Part shown: positions 43,944 to 52,252 of the stretch, in pieces | How the letters are laid out: each line of letters starts with the position of its first letter | Numbering within the stretch: position 1 is the stretch's first letter | Source: Alteromonas sp047556435 | GTDB taxonomy: Bacteria; Pseudomonadota; Gammaproteobacteria; Enterobacterales; Alteromonadaceae | DNA: 64,000 bases | NCBI RefSeq assembly: GCF_047556435.1 | Contig: NZ_CP180210.1 | Location: 2,294,001-2,358,000 of the forward strand | Direction of reading: 5' to 3' | Notes under the pieces: generated by a model | What the model was told of the DNA's origin: nothing | What the model saw: only the letters and a program-made list of their open reading frames with translations | Databases searched by the model: none | Position numbers and translations under genes: made by a program

Positions 43944-43959
43944 TTGACGTAAACGTAAA
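43944..43959. promoter_or_regulatory. Candidate LiuR-type operator upstream of mmsA
   Basis: The 16-bp sequence TTGACGTAAACGTAAA is an inverted repeat (TTgACGT / ACGTaAA) with a two-base centre. It resembles, from memory, the site bound by the MerR-family regulator LiuR that controls branched-chain amino acid catabolism in gammaproteobacteria. Its place 55 bp ahead of the valine operon fits. No liuR gene is in the window, so the assignment rests on motif and context. Confidence 0.6.
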
Positions 43960-44136
43960 CCCATCTGGTAATACAAGTTGTATGTAAATTTTTTGTGACA
44001 CTTGTAACGAGCAGGATAAGAAAATTAAAGGTATTCTGACGAATACCCGGATGCGGACAGATCACATGTACATTTGCGGATACACTGATAAGCTTAATGA
44101 CTATTATCCATTTTTTCTGCACACGGGCCTGATACC

Positions 44137-45840
44137 TTGCAATATCGACTCGCCATTGTTGAAGATAACGCCACAGCACGCGCCAGTTTACGAAGCCACA
44201 TTCTTCCAACTGGCTTGTTTGAAGTAAGTAGCTTTGGTAGTGGTGCAGAGCTAAAAGCGGCGCTGCGCACGCAGCACTTTGAAGTGATCCTGTTAGATTT
44301 TCACCTGGGAACAGGCAAGAATGGTGTGGCATGGGTTCAGGCCCTGCGTCAAAGTCGTTTTATCAAGCCCAGCACGGGTATAATCTTCATCACGTCTGAC
44401 AGATTACCTCAGACCATTGGGCAGATTATCGATGTCCATCCTGACTTACTTATCATTAAACCCTACAGCATCAGCACTCTTACCCGACAGCTGGAACATT
44501 ACATGACCTATCGGGGCTTTGTTTCTAATGTATTAGCAAGCCTGGACAAAGGAAATACAAAGCATGCATTGAGTCAGCTAGCCCGACTTGCACAGGAAGA
44601 CGTACCCCGACGGCTGCAGTCTGATGTTACCAAGCTGCAGGCCCGGTTACTTTACGAAGACAAGCAATTTCTGCGGGCTCAGCAACTTTATGAAACCGTA
44701 TTGACGCAGTCAGATCAGGTCTTGTGGGCGCAATGGGGCCGTATTAAATGCCAGTATGCCGCCGGCAATTATGGCGCTTGCAGTGAACAACTGTCAGCCT
44801 TGCTAAATGTGAATCTTGCCAGGGAACAGGCGTTTGAATGGCTAGCCTGCCTTTGCTATGAGCAAGAAGCCTACACGCAGGCGGAACACTATCTGGACAA
44901 CATAAAACCCAGTGATTTAAGCGTACCAGCAACGCGCCTGAAAACGCTCACCTATCACAAGCAAAACCGGGTGCTAGAGGGAATAGACCTGTTACAAAAA
45001 AAACGGGCGATGAACCGCAGCGCAAAAGACGCGTTTAACGACTTCACGTTTACACTGGCGGAGTTTTATCTACAACTCGCAGAAGAGAGTCCGGAAACCA
45101 ACCGGCAGGAAAGTCTTTCGCAGGCGCGTAAGCTGGTAGGGATTGCAGGTCGCAGTCAGCATGATCAGCAACTTACCCAAAAGCGGGATTACCTGTTAGC
45201 GTATGCTGCAGTATTAGATGGTGATAATAAAAAAGCCGCTTTGATGCTTGATAATGACAGCATGAACGCAATCACCCGCACAGATACGCCCACTCTGCTT
45301 GTTGCCGCTAAAGTCAACGACGCGCTGGGAAGAAAAGAAAAAGCCAGGCAGCTTATGGAATTGGCAACCCAGCGAAATACCACAATCGAAGATTTGAGCG
45401 AGCAAACGGTGAACGCGAGTGAAATTCTGCTCTCAGAACAACAGATGGGACTGGCCGGCGACAAAGCATTTGAACTCAATGATAAAGGAACGCAATGGTT
45501 CTTAAAGCACCGTTTTCAGGAAGCGATGCCCTTTTTCTATGATGCTTACCGATTACTGCCCGCCATTGGCGCATTCGCGCTAAACCTGTTGCAGTGTATG
45601 GTGGAAAGCAAAACAGTGCAGTATAGACGCTATACTATTCGACGGCTGCTGGCGGAACTGGAGAATAAGGAGATGAACGCCACAAATCGCTCGCGCTTTA
45701 GACAACTCAGACAACAGGTCCAAGACGCTGCTGACAGGCTTTTACCTCCTGACCCGGAGCTCGCCGCTCCCCCGGAAGAGGATACTGATGACACCGCAGC
45801 ATCTGCGACAGCACCAGCCCCGTCGTCACAACCTTCTTAA
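44137..45840 (+). CDS. Response regulator with receiver and TPR domains (copy 2)
   Basis: A 567-residue paralogue of the protein at 22397. The receiver has E9/D10, phosphoacceptor D54 (LLDFHLG) and K108 (IIKPY). TPR-type helices fill about 130-530, including LYEDKQFLRAQQLYETVL and the C-terminal unit FLKHRFQEAMPFFYDAYRLLP. ALNLLQC near the C-terminus matches copy 1. A disordered Pro/Ala/Asp tail ends the protein. The start is a TTG, with ACGGGCC 11 bp upstream, so its position is less certain. It stands alone and has no adjacent kinase; it ends in a 4-bp overlap with the convergent dehydrogenase gene. Confidence 0.87.
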   Translation: MQYRLAIVEDNATARASLRSHILPTGLFEVSSFGSGAELKAALRTQHFEVILLDFHLGTGKNGVAWVQALRQSRFIKPSTGIIFITSDRLPQTIGQIIDVHPDLLIIKPYSISTLTRQLEHYMTYRGFVSNVLASLDKGNTKHALSQLARLAQEDVPRRLQSDVTKLQARLLYEDKQFLRAQQLYETVLTQSDQVLWAQWGRIKCQYAAGNYGACSEQLSALLNVNLAREQAFEWLACLCYEQEAYTQAEHYLDNIKPSDLSVPATRLKTLTYHKQNRVLEGIDLLQKKRAMNRSAKDAFNDFTFTLAEFYLQLAEESPETNRQESLSQARKLVGIAGRSQHDQQLTQKRDYLLAYAAVLDGDNKKAALMLDNDSMNAITRTDTPTLLVAAKVNDALGRKEKARQLMELATQRNTTIEDLSEQTVNASEILLSEQQMGLAGDKAFELNDKGTQWFLKHRFQEAMPFFYDAYRLLPAIGAFALNLLQCMVESKTVQYRRYTIRRLLAELENKEMNATNRSRFRQLRQQVQDAADRLLPPDPELAAPPEEDTDDTAASATAPAPSSQPS

Positions 45841-46697
45841 CCCAAACGCGTCAGTAAACTGGACGTATCCCAGCGCCCGCCACCCGATTTTTGTACGTCG
45901 GCATAGTACTGATCAATCAGCGCAGTCAACGCGAGTGTAGATCCGTTTCGTCTCGCCTCATCAAGCGCGATAGATAAATCTTTTCGCATCCAGTCAACCG
46001 CGAAACCGAAGTCATACTTCCCTTCTATCATCGTGCCTGCACGATTTTCCATCTGCCACGATTGGGCCGCCCCCTTGCTGATCACATCAACCACCTGCTG
46101 ACAGTCAAGTCCTGCGCGCTTACCAAAATGAAGCGCTTCAGCCAGTCCCTGAACAATACCGGCAATGCATATCTGGTTCATCATTTTGGCAAGCTGACCA
46201 CTTCCGCTCTCGCCCATACACTGACTATGCCGGGCATAGACATCAATAACAGGTTTCACCTTTTCAAAGACGGCAGCATCACCGCCTACCATCACGGTAA
46301 GTTGTCCGTTTTCCGCGCCAGCCTGACCACCTGAGACAGGAGCATCCAGAAAATCAACCTGCTTTTCACGACAGGTTTTTGCCAATTCACGAGCAACAGA
46401 TGCAGACGCCGTGGTGTGATCAATCAACACGCTCCCAGGCTTCATCACTGTCAGAGCCTGCTCTGCAACGTGGCGCACATCATTGTCGTCGCCTACACAC
46501 ATCATCACGATATCGGCGTCCCTGGCAGCGTCAGCCGGTGTATTGGCAACCGTTCCTTTGAAAGCCTGACCCCACTTCTGTGCCTTAGTCGCCGTGCGGT
46601 TATACACAGTAACAGCATACCCCTTGGTTGCGAGATGCCCTGCCATTGGATACCCCATGACACCTAAGCCTAAAAAGCTGACCCTTTTATCGCTCAT
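45837..46697 (-). CDS. Beta-hydroxyacid dehydrogenase (3-hydroxyisobutyrate dehydrogenase family)
   Basis: A 286-residue NAD(P)-dependent dehydrogenase. It shows FLGLGVMGYPMAGHL for nucleotide binding, FLDAPVSGGQAGAENGQL for substrate, and the catalytic lysine in GQLAKMMNQ. It is a relative of MmsB, not a duplicate; tartronate semialdehyde or succinic semialdehyde reduction are alternatives. The start at 46697 is chosen for the family N-terminus and AGAGAA upstream; a longer frame to 46841 would overlap the divergent glutathione peroxidase gene. Confidence 0.88.
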   Translation of the reverse strand: MSDKRVSFLGLGVMGYPMAGHLATKGYAVTVYNRTATKAQKWGQAFKGTVANTPADAARDADIVMMCVGDDNDVRHVAEQALTVMKPGSVLIDHTTASASVARELAKTCREKQVDFLDAPVSGGQAGAENGQLTVMVGGDAAVFEKVKPVIDVYARHSQCMGESGSGQLAKMMNQICIAGIVQGLAEALHFGKRAGLDCQQVVDVISKGAAQSWQMENRAGTMIEGKYDFGFAVDWMRKDLSIALDEARRNGSTLALTALIDQYYADVQKSGGGRWDTSSLLTRLG

Positions 46698-46833
46698 AAC
46701 TGATTCTCTTTGCTGATTTGTGTTTATACTGTAGTTGTGCGCAGAGTGTAGCAAATAATCAGTTTGCCACCTACTGTCAGGCAAGGCTGTCGATGACGCC
46801 ACGCCCCCCAGGATAACAATACTAAGAGGAATT

Positions 46834-47319
46834 ATGAGCACAACGATTTACTCACATACAGCAACTCGAAACAGTGGCGAACAAGAGTCACTTGATGCCT
46901 ATAAGGGCAAGGTATTACTTATTGTCAACACAGCAAGCAAATGTGGCTTTACCTACCAGTACGAGGGACTGGAAGCGCTCTATAAACAATTTAAAGACAA
47001 AGGGTTTTCTGTACTGGCTTTCCCTTGCGACCAGTTTGGCCATCAGGAGCCGGGGGATGATGAGCAGATCGCAGGCTTTTGCAGTGGCTCGTTTGGCGTT
47101 ACCTTTCCGTTATTTAAAAAAACAGAAGTTAATGGCGACAACGCTCATCCTTTGTATGTAACTCTGAAAAACGAAGCCCCCGGCATTCTTGGCACCAAGA
47201 AGATAAAATGGAACTTCACCAAGTTTCTGGTAGATGCGCAAGGTCACGTTGTAAAACGCTATGGGCCAACGACAAAGCCCGAAGCTATCGCCAGTGACAT
47301 TGAAGCCTGCCTGAATTAA
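46834..47319 (+). CDS. Glutathione peroxidase-family thiol peroxidase
   Basis: A 161-residue peroxidase that reduces organic or hydrogen peroxides, usually with thioredoxin in bacteria. The peroxidatic cysteine is C37 in NTASKCGFT. The other active-site residues lie in FPCDQFGHQEPG (Q71) and KWNFTKFLVD. An AAGAGGA ribosome site precedes the start. The D-lactate dehydrogenase gene follows after 19 bp, so the two are probably co-transcribed. No signal peptide; cytoplasmic. Confidence 0.94.
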   Translation: MSTTIYSHTATRNSGEQESLDAYKGKVLLIVNTASKCGFTYQYEGLEALYKQFKDKGFSVLAFPCDQFGHQEPGDDEQIAGFCSGSFGVTFPLFKKTEVNGDNAHPLYVTLKNEAPGILGTKKIKWNFTKFLVDAQGHVVKRYGPTTKPEAIASDIEACLN

Positions 47320-47338
47320 CTCACCCTAAGGAAGCGAG

Positions 47339-48340
47339 ATGACATTACGTGTTGGTGTGTTTAGTGCAAAAAGTTATGACGAGAGCATTTTTACCTCTCT
47401 TTCTCAACACGACGACATCAGCCTGCGTTTCCTGCCAATGGCGCTCGACGCACAGACTGCGCAATTATGTTCTGAGTACGATGCTGTCTGTGTTTTTGTC
47501 AATGATAATATCTCAAAGCCGGTTATTGAGGCGTTACATCAATGTGGCGTCAAACATATTGCGCTGCGTTGCGCCGGCTTCAACAACATTGATATGCAAG
47601 CGGCAACGCACTATGGCATTGCAGTGTCGAGAGTGCCAGCCTATGGCCCCGAAGCCGTTGCCGAGCACGCTATTGCGTTAATGCTCACGTTAAACCGCAA
47701 AATACACAAAGCGTATAACCGGGTGAAAGAGGGGAACTTCGAACTTTCGGGGCTAATGGGCTTTACGCTGCACAACAAAACTGCTGGCATTATTGGCACT
47801 GGAAGAATTGGTGCCGCCACGGCAAGAATTTTGTCCGGCTTTGGTTGTCAGGTGTTATGTTACGACCCCTACCCTGACGAAGCGCTAAAAGAGGCAGGCG
47901 TTAATTACGTTACTCTGGACACCTTATTGGAAGCCAGCCACATTGTCAGCCTGCATTGTCCACTCAGCGAAGATACCTACCATTTGATCAATCGTGAAAC
48001 TATCGCGAAAATGCGCGACGGCGTAATGCTGATAAACACATCACGTGGTGGATTAGTTGACACCTCAGCGGTGATTCAGGGATTGAAGAACCGAAAAATC
48101 GGCTATCTGGGCCTGGATGTATATGAAATGGAGTCAGAGCTGTTCTTTAAAGATCACTCTGAACAAATCATTGATGATGACGTTTTTGAGAGACTGGCGA
48201 CGTTTCACAACGTGATTATTACCGGCCATCAGGGGTTCTTTACACAGGAAGCGCTATCACAAATAGCGGCTACCACACTCGAAAATCTGCGCGATTTTAA
48301 CAAGGGTAAGCCAGATCCATCACGCTTCCTGTCCGGCTAG
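47339..48340 (+). CDS. ldhA: D-lactate dehydrogenase, fermentative type
   Basis: A 333-residue D-2-hydroxyacid dehydrogenase (329 in E. coli LdhA) reducing pyruvate to D-lactate with NADH. It contains the family opening VGVFSAKSYDE, RCAGFNNIDMQAA, nucleotide-binding GIIGTGRIGAATARI, NTSRGGLVDT, and DVYEMESELFF followed by the catalytic His in ITGHQGFFT. An AAGGAAG ribosome site precedes the ATG. It follows the glutathione peroxidase gene by 19 bp. Confidence 0.93.
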   Translation: MTLRVGVFSAKSYDESIFTSLSQHDDISLRFLPMALDAQTAQLCSEYDAVCVFVNDNISKPVIEALHQCGVKHIALRCAGFNNIDMQAATHYGIAVSRVPAYGPEAVAEHAIALMLTLNRKIHKAYNRVKEGNFELSGLMGFTLHNKTAGIIGTGRIGAATARILSGFGCQVLCYDPYPDEALKEAGVNYVTLDTLLEASHIVSLHCPLSEDTYHLINRETIAKMRDGVMLINTSRGGLVDTSAVIQGLKNRKIGYLGLDVYEMESELFFKDHSEQIIDDDVFERLATFHNVIITGHQGFFTQEALSQIAATTLENLRDFNKGKPDPSRFLSG

Positions 48341-48354
48341 CGAAGAACATAGGG

Positions 48355-49098
48355 TTATTTTTTCAGAATGAGGTGAAAGTACCGGCCTAACCGACGAAAT
48401 GGCTCCTGACTACCGTATTGTTTTTCAAGTGTCAGAATGTCTTCAAAGTGCGAATTCTGCATTTCACGATTGCGAATATAATCGTGAAAACAGCGGATCC
48501 CCGTCATTGCGCATATCGTAAAACCTGTCTGCTCGCAGTGTTCAATCACTATCGACGGTGATAACGGCTGCTTCGGATTTAACCGAACCTGCTTTTTGAC
48601 CTTCATATCGCGCGCAATGTAGTCAAAGTTGCCATACACCGCATTATTAAACAGCGCTGCATCGCGATTGAAAAAGCTCAGAGACAGTGTGCTGCCGCTC
48701 TTCATTTGCTCATAGATAAATGACAAGGCGTCCATCGGTGCGACCAGCCACTCCAGAACGGCGTGACACACGATAAAATTAAAATCGCCAATTGTTGATA
48801 ATTGTTGCAGCGGTTTTTGTATAAATTGTGTGGCCGGATAATCCGAAAGCAGACTGGCTGCCTGACTCAGTACATCAGCGGAGGGATCGGTGAGCGTAAC
48901 CGGATGGCCGCGTTCACTTAAGCTCAGCGCCATTTCACCTGTGCCACAGCCTATTTCAAGTATTGGACTATCACTTGCGGGTAACCAGTCAGACATGGCA
49001 TTAAGCAACAGCGCGTGGCGAAGTCTGCCCTTCGTGGTGCCATAGATATTTTTGCTGAATTTACCGGCCAGACCGTCAAATGTGTGATCGTGTTTCAT
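48355..49098 (-). CDS. cmoM: tRNA 5-carboxymethoxyuridine methyltransferase CmoM
   Basis: A 247-residue SAM-dependent methyltransferase matching E. coli CmoM (SmtA, 261 residues), which methylates the carboxyl of cmo5U34 in tRNA. Shared landmarks are KFSKNIYGTTKGRLRHA at the N-terminus, HAVLEWLVAPMDAL in the middle, GNFDYIARDM, and TGIRCFHDYIR near the end. The SAM loop reads LEIGCGTGEM. It starts 2 bp after the nif3-like gene, forming an operon. Confidence 0.93.
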   Translation of the reverse strand: MKHDHTFDGLAGKFSKNIYGTTKGRLRHALLLNAMSDWLPASDSPILEIGCGTGEMALSLSERGHPVTLTDPSADVLSQAASLLSDYPATQFIQKPLQQLSTIGDFNFIVCHAVLEWLVAPMDALSFIYEQMKSGSTLSLSFFNRDAALFNNAVYGNFDYIARDMKVKKQVRLNPKQPLSPSIVIEHCEQTGFTICAMTGIRCFHDYIRNREMQNSHFEDILTLEKQYGSQEPFRRLGRYFHLILKK

Positions 49099-49100
49099 GC

Positions 49101-49862
49101 TCAGGCCGGGTTAGGTACATCTATGAAGGTAACCTGTAACTGACATTCCGTTTCCAGGTACTCGCCCAATGCTTTAACACCGTAGCGCTCAGTCGCATGG
49201 TGACCCGCGGCAAAAAATGCAATATTGCATTCTCTGGCTGTATGTACCGTTTGTTCCGACACTTCTCCGGTAATAAACGCGTCAACACCATAGGCTGCGG
49301 CCTGCTCAATAAAACCCTGTCCGCCTCCGGTACACCAGGCAACGGAACCAATCGCTTTATTCTCCGGACCTGCAACCATAGGCTGTCGGTCGAGTTTATC
49401 GGACAGGCGCTGCTTCAAACTCTCAACAGTAACGTCACTGTCGAACTCTCCTGTCATCACCACCCCTTCAGGCTTCACGCCACTAAGCGGTTTAATACTG
49501 GTAATGCCGAGTAAGGCAGCCAGTTGCGCGTTGTTGCCTAGTACTGGATGCACATCCAAAGGAAGATGATAAGCGAAAACATTAATGTCGTGCTCCAATA
49601 ACGCCTTAATTCGGCGATATTTCATACCTGTGATCGTGGCATCTTCGCCTTTCCAGAAGTAGCCGTGATGCACCAGAATTGCGTCGGCCTGATGCGCTAT
49701 GGCCTGCTCTATCAATGCTTGCGATGCCGTCACACCGGTCACGATTTTTCGAATGTCCCGTTTACCCTCTACCTGCAAACCATTAGGGCAGTAGTCTGAA
49801 ATCTGGTTGGCATTCAATAGATTATTCAGCAAATCCTGAAGTGCAACATTCGTGATCGTCAC
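49101..49862 (-). CDS. Nif3-like dinuclear metal-centre protein
   Basis: A 253-residue member of the NIF3/YbgI family, which forms hexameric rings with paired metal sites; in some bacteria it is a GTP cyclohydrolase I-like enzyme, but its role here is unknown. Metal ligands are likely in ILVHHGYFWKG, YHLPLDVHP and the C-terminal FAAGHHATERYG. The start is taken as the GTG at 49862, because a near-perfect GGAGG lies 6 bases ahead; an ATG at 49895 has no such site. It heads an operon with cmoM. Confidence 0.92.
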   Translation of the reverse strand: MTITNVALQDLLNNLLNANQISDYCPNGLQVEGKRDIRKIVTGVTASQALIEQAIAHQADAILVHHGYFWKGEDATITGMKYRRIKALLEHDINVFAYHLPLDVHPVLGNNAQLAALLGITSIKPLSGVKPEGVVMTGEFDSDVTVESLKQRLSDKLDRQPMVAGPENKAIGSVAWCTGGGQGFIEQAAAYGVDAFITGEVSEQTVHTARECNIAFFAAGHHATERYGVKALGEYLETECQLQVTFIDVPNPA

Positions 49863-49956
49863 GGATCCTCCGGCTAAATTAGACTTTTTGTACAAAAAAC
49901 GTTATAAAAGTGTCGATATTGTAACACTAACCTAAGTCAAAGAGTCCAATTGAATA

Positions 49957-50286
49957 ATGAGCAAACTAGATAAAGATAAGGTTATTGCCGACTTCACTGC
50001 TGCCTATGAAAAAGCTAATGGCAAGTCGCCTGATATCGAAGCAAAGGGTGGCTGGTACAGCGTTGATGGCGGTAAAAACATGCGCCTGGCGCAATTAAAG
50101 GAAATGGGTGACAATTTCGGTGGCGCTGACTCAGCACCGGCTGAAAAAGCAAAGAAAACGACACCTAAAAAAGCTGCCCCTAAGAAAGCCGCAGCAAAGA
50201 AAGCGTCAGGCAAAGGATTTTCTGTTAAAGCTTTCTGGTCTGATCAAATAAAAGACGAAAACAGCGGTGCCATATTGCCACGCTAG
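49957..50286 (+). CDS. Small protein with a histone H1-like lysine/alanine-rich segment
   Basis: A 109-residue protein with three parts. Residues 1-55 are a compact charged domain (VIADFTAAYEKANGKSPDIE) ending in GGKNMRLAQLKEM. Residues 64-86 are an Ala/Lys/Pro-rich run of KKAAPKKAAAKKA type, like bacterial histone H1 homologues. Residues 87-109 end in FSVKAFWSDQIKDENSGAILPR. Such basic tails usually bind DNA or RNA non-specifically. The family is not recognised and the function unknown. It is followed by its own terminator. Confidence 0.8.
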   Translation: MSKLDKDKVIADFTAAYEKANGKSPDIEAKGGWYSVDGGKNMRLAQLKEMGDNFGGADSAPAEKAKKTTPKKAAPKKAAAKKASGKGFSVKAFWSDQIKDENSGAILPR

Positions 50287-50304
50287 CGTCATCTGGCGAA
50301 TTGG

Positions 50305-50330
50305 AAAAGCGACACAGGGTCGCTTTTTTT
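50305..50330 (+). terminator. Intrinsic terminator of the H1-like gene
   Basis: A 9-bp stem, AAAAGCGAC (50305-50313) with GTCGCTTTT (50319-50327), has a 5-nt loop and a run of seven T residues. It lies 18 bp after the stop. Confidence 0.9.
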
Positions 50331-50482
50331 GTATCTGGCTCTGTCCCTATTGTGTCGTTACCAAATGAACCCGGCACACTAAGCACTGACGTTTTACAGA
50401 CTGTGTCCATGCAGAGAATTGTTATCGGAACGCAGAAACGCAATCTAAGGCGTCACTTTCAGAACAACATAATACGGGTTGT

Positions 50483-51121
50483 CTACCCGTTCTCATGGTT
50501 AGTGCTCGAGACGCCGCTGGCAACGAAAGGCACAAGCTGAACAATCACATCCGAGATGTCTACCTTTTGCTGAAAATCAGACTCAGCAATCTCCCTCAAC
50601 GCTTTACTGGATGCCATTGAAAATACAAAACTGCCAATCGCAAAATGTAAACGCCAGAAAAGCTGCTCATCACTCACTTCAGGTAAACACTGCTTTATTG
50701 TTTTGGTTAATTTTCTGACAGTAACACCATAGTCCTGCATGATAAAACGTCGCAAGTGTCCTTGCGATTCATTATAACCACGCCCCAGTAATTGAACGAA
50801 AAGCTCAGTACCATTTACCTGAACCTTTTTTAACGTCAGCATTGGAGCGATTAACGCGCTGAGTACCGCCTGTACGCCCGCTTCTCCATGCTCAGGCTTT
50901 ACGTGATCTAACGTACTGTCGATTTGCGGCATCAAGACATCAAAGTACTGCTTGAGTACAGCCTGAATAAGGTTCTTTTTGCTTCCGAAATGGTAATTTA
51001 CAGAGGCGAGATTCACTCCTGCACGTGCGGTGATCGTACGCATCGAGGTTTGCGCATAGCCCTGCTCTGCAAACAGGACTTCCGCAGCTTGTAAAATCGC
51101 TCTTTTGGTTTTCTGAGACAT
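50483..51121 (-). CDS. psrA: TetR-family regulator, PsrA-like
   Basis: A 212-residue TetR regulator strongly resembling Pseudomonas PsrA, which represses fatty-acid degradation genes and is released by long-chain acyl ligands. The N-terminal helix-turn-helix contains TITARAGVNLASVNYHFGSKKNLIQAV, shown here in parts: ARAGVNLASVNYHFGSKK. The ligand-binding half keeps the PsrA-like blocks ESQGHLRRFIMQDYG, ELFWRLHFAIGSFVFSM, and KALREIAESDF. It begins 12 bp after sohB in the same direction. Two lipolytic or acylase lipoproteins lie just upstream. Confidence 0.88.
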   Translation of the reverse strand: MSQKTKRAILQAAEVLFAEQGYAQTSMRTITARAGVNLASVNYHFGSKKNLIQAVLKQYFDVLMPQIDSTLDHVKPEHGEAGVQAVLSALIAPMLTLKKVQVNGTELFVQLLGRGYNESQGHLRRFIMQDYGVTVRKLTKTIKQCLPEVSDEQLFWRLHFAIGSFVFSMASSKALREIAESDFQQKVDISDVIVQLVPFVASGVSSTNHENG

Positions 51122-51133
51122 GCAATAGCGCGG

Positions 51134-52162
51134 TTAGTGAAACCAGGTTCTTGACTGATTCCAGATCCGCATTACGCTGCGTTCGGCAGCTTCTGCAAAT
51201 GACAGACCCAACTTTTCAGCCACGTTCTTTTTAATGCTGTATTTCACGGCATAAATTTCACGTTCAGGATAGTGAGACAAAATATAATCATCAGATGTCA
51301 TGATTTCGTCAACCAATCCTAATTCTTTTGCTTTTATACCCGCCCAGTACTCACCGGTAGCAACCTTTTCAATATCCATATCTTTGCGCTGACTGTGAAC
51401 AAAATCTTTAAACAGTGTATGGATTTCTTCAATTTCTTCCTGAAACTTTTTACGGCCTTCGTCATTGTTTTCGCCAAACACAGTCAACGTCCGTTTGTAT
51501 TCTCCGGCAGTATGTTGCTCAAAGTCGATATCGTTCTTCTTAAGCAGCTTGTGGAAATTAGGTAACTGCGCAAGCACCCCGATAGATCCAATATACGCAA
51601 AGCGAGACGCCAACAACTTGTCGGCAACACAGGCCATCATGTAACCGCCGCTGGCAGCGACTTTATCTACCGCAACGGTAAGTGTAAGGCCTTTGTCTTT
51701 AATACGTTGCAGCTGGGATGCTGCGAGGCCATATCCGTGCACAACACCACCACCACTTTCAAGGCGAATTAATACCTCGTCTTTTTCTTCAGCGACACAA
51801 AGAATAGCGGTGATCTCTTCACGTAACCGGTCGACCTCGTGCGCGTCCATAGACCCCTTAAAGTCGATAACAAAAAGCCTCGGACCGTCTTCCCGCTCGC
51901 TTTCTTTGGCCTTGAGTTTGGCTTTTTCTTCTTTCTTTTGCTGCTTGGCTAACTTTTTCAGTGTGCCTTTATCCAGCAACACCTGACGGGCGTAGTTGGT
52001 AATGTCTTTTAATTGATCGGTCAGAGACTGGATTTCCAGATGCCCCCGCCCCTGCTTTTGCTTATTCGCAACGCCGACAATAGTGGACACCACCAGAATA
52101 AACGCAACCAAAAGCGTGACGGCTTTCGCCAGAAACAGTCCGTATTCGTACAAAAACTCCAA
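51134..52162 (-). CDS. sohB: Membrane-associated serine protease SohB
   Basis: A 342-residue inner-membrane peptidase of the S49 family (349 in E. coli SohB). A transmembrane helix lies at about residues 10-30, followed by a lysine-rich cytoplasm- or periplasm-facing linker. The nucleophile serine is in DKVAASGGYMMACVAD and the general-base lysine in TAGEYKRTLTVFG. It precedes psrA by 12 bp; co-transcription is likely but the functional link is unknown. Confidence 0.94.
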   Translation of the reverse strand: MEFLYEYGLFLAKAVTLLVAFILVVSTIVGVANKQKQGRGHLEIQSLTDQLKDITNYARQVLLDKGTLKKLAKQQKKEEKAKLKAKESEREDGPRLFVIDFKGSMDAHEVDRLREEITAILCVAEEKDEVLIRLESGGGVVHGYGLAASQLQRIKDKGLTLTVAVDKVAASGGYMMACVADKLLASRFAYIGSIGVLAQLPNFHKLLKKNDIDFEQHTAGEYKRTLTVFGENNDEGRKKFQEEIEEIHTLFKDFVHSQRKDMDIEKVATGEYWAGIKAKELGLVDEIMTSDDYILSHYPEREIYAVKYSIKKNVAEKLGLSFAEAAERSVMRIWNQSRTWFH

Positions 52163-52177
52163 ATGACTCTCCTAAGA

Positions 52178-52210
52178 CAAAAATAAAGGACCTTACTTAA
52201 GGTCCTTTAT
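52178..52210 (-). terminator. Intrinsic terminator of the acylase gene
   Basis: A perfect 12-bp stem (52183-52194 with 52199-52210, ATAAAGGACCTT/AAGGTCCTTTAT) has a 4-nt loop. On the minus strand TTTTTGTC follows. It lies 43 bp after the acylase stop and just ahead of sohB. Confidence 0.9.
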
Positions 52211-52252
52211 TATCACTGACAAATTAGTTTAGGCAAGTTTATCAGGCTTCAC

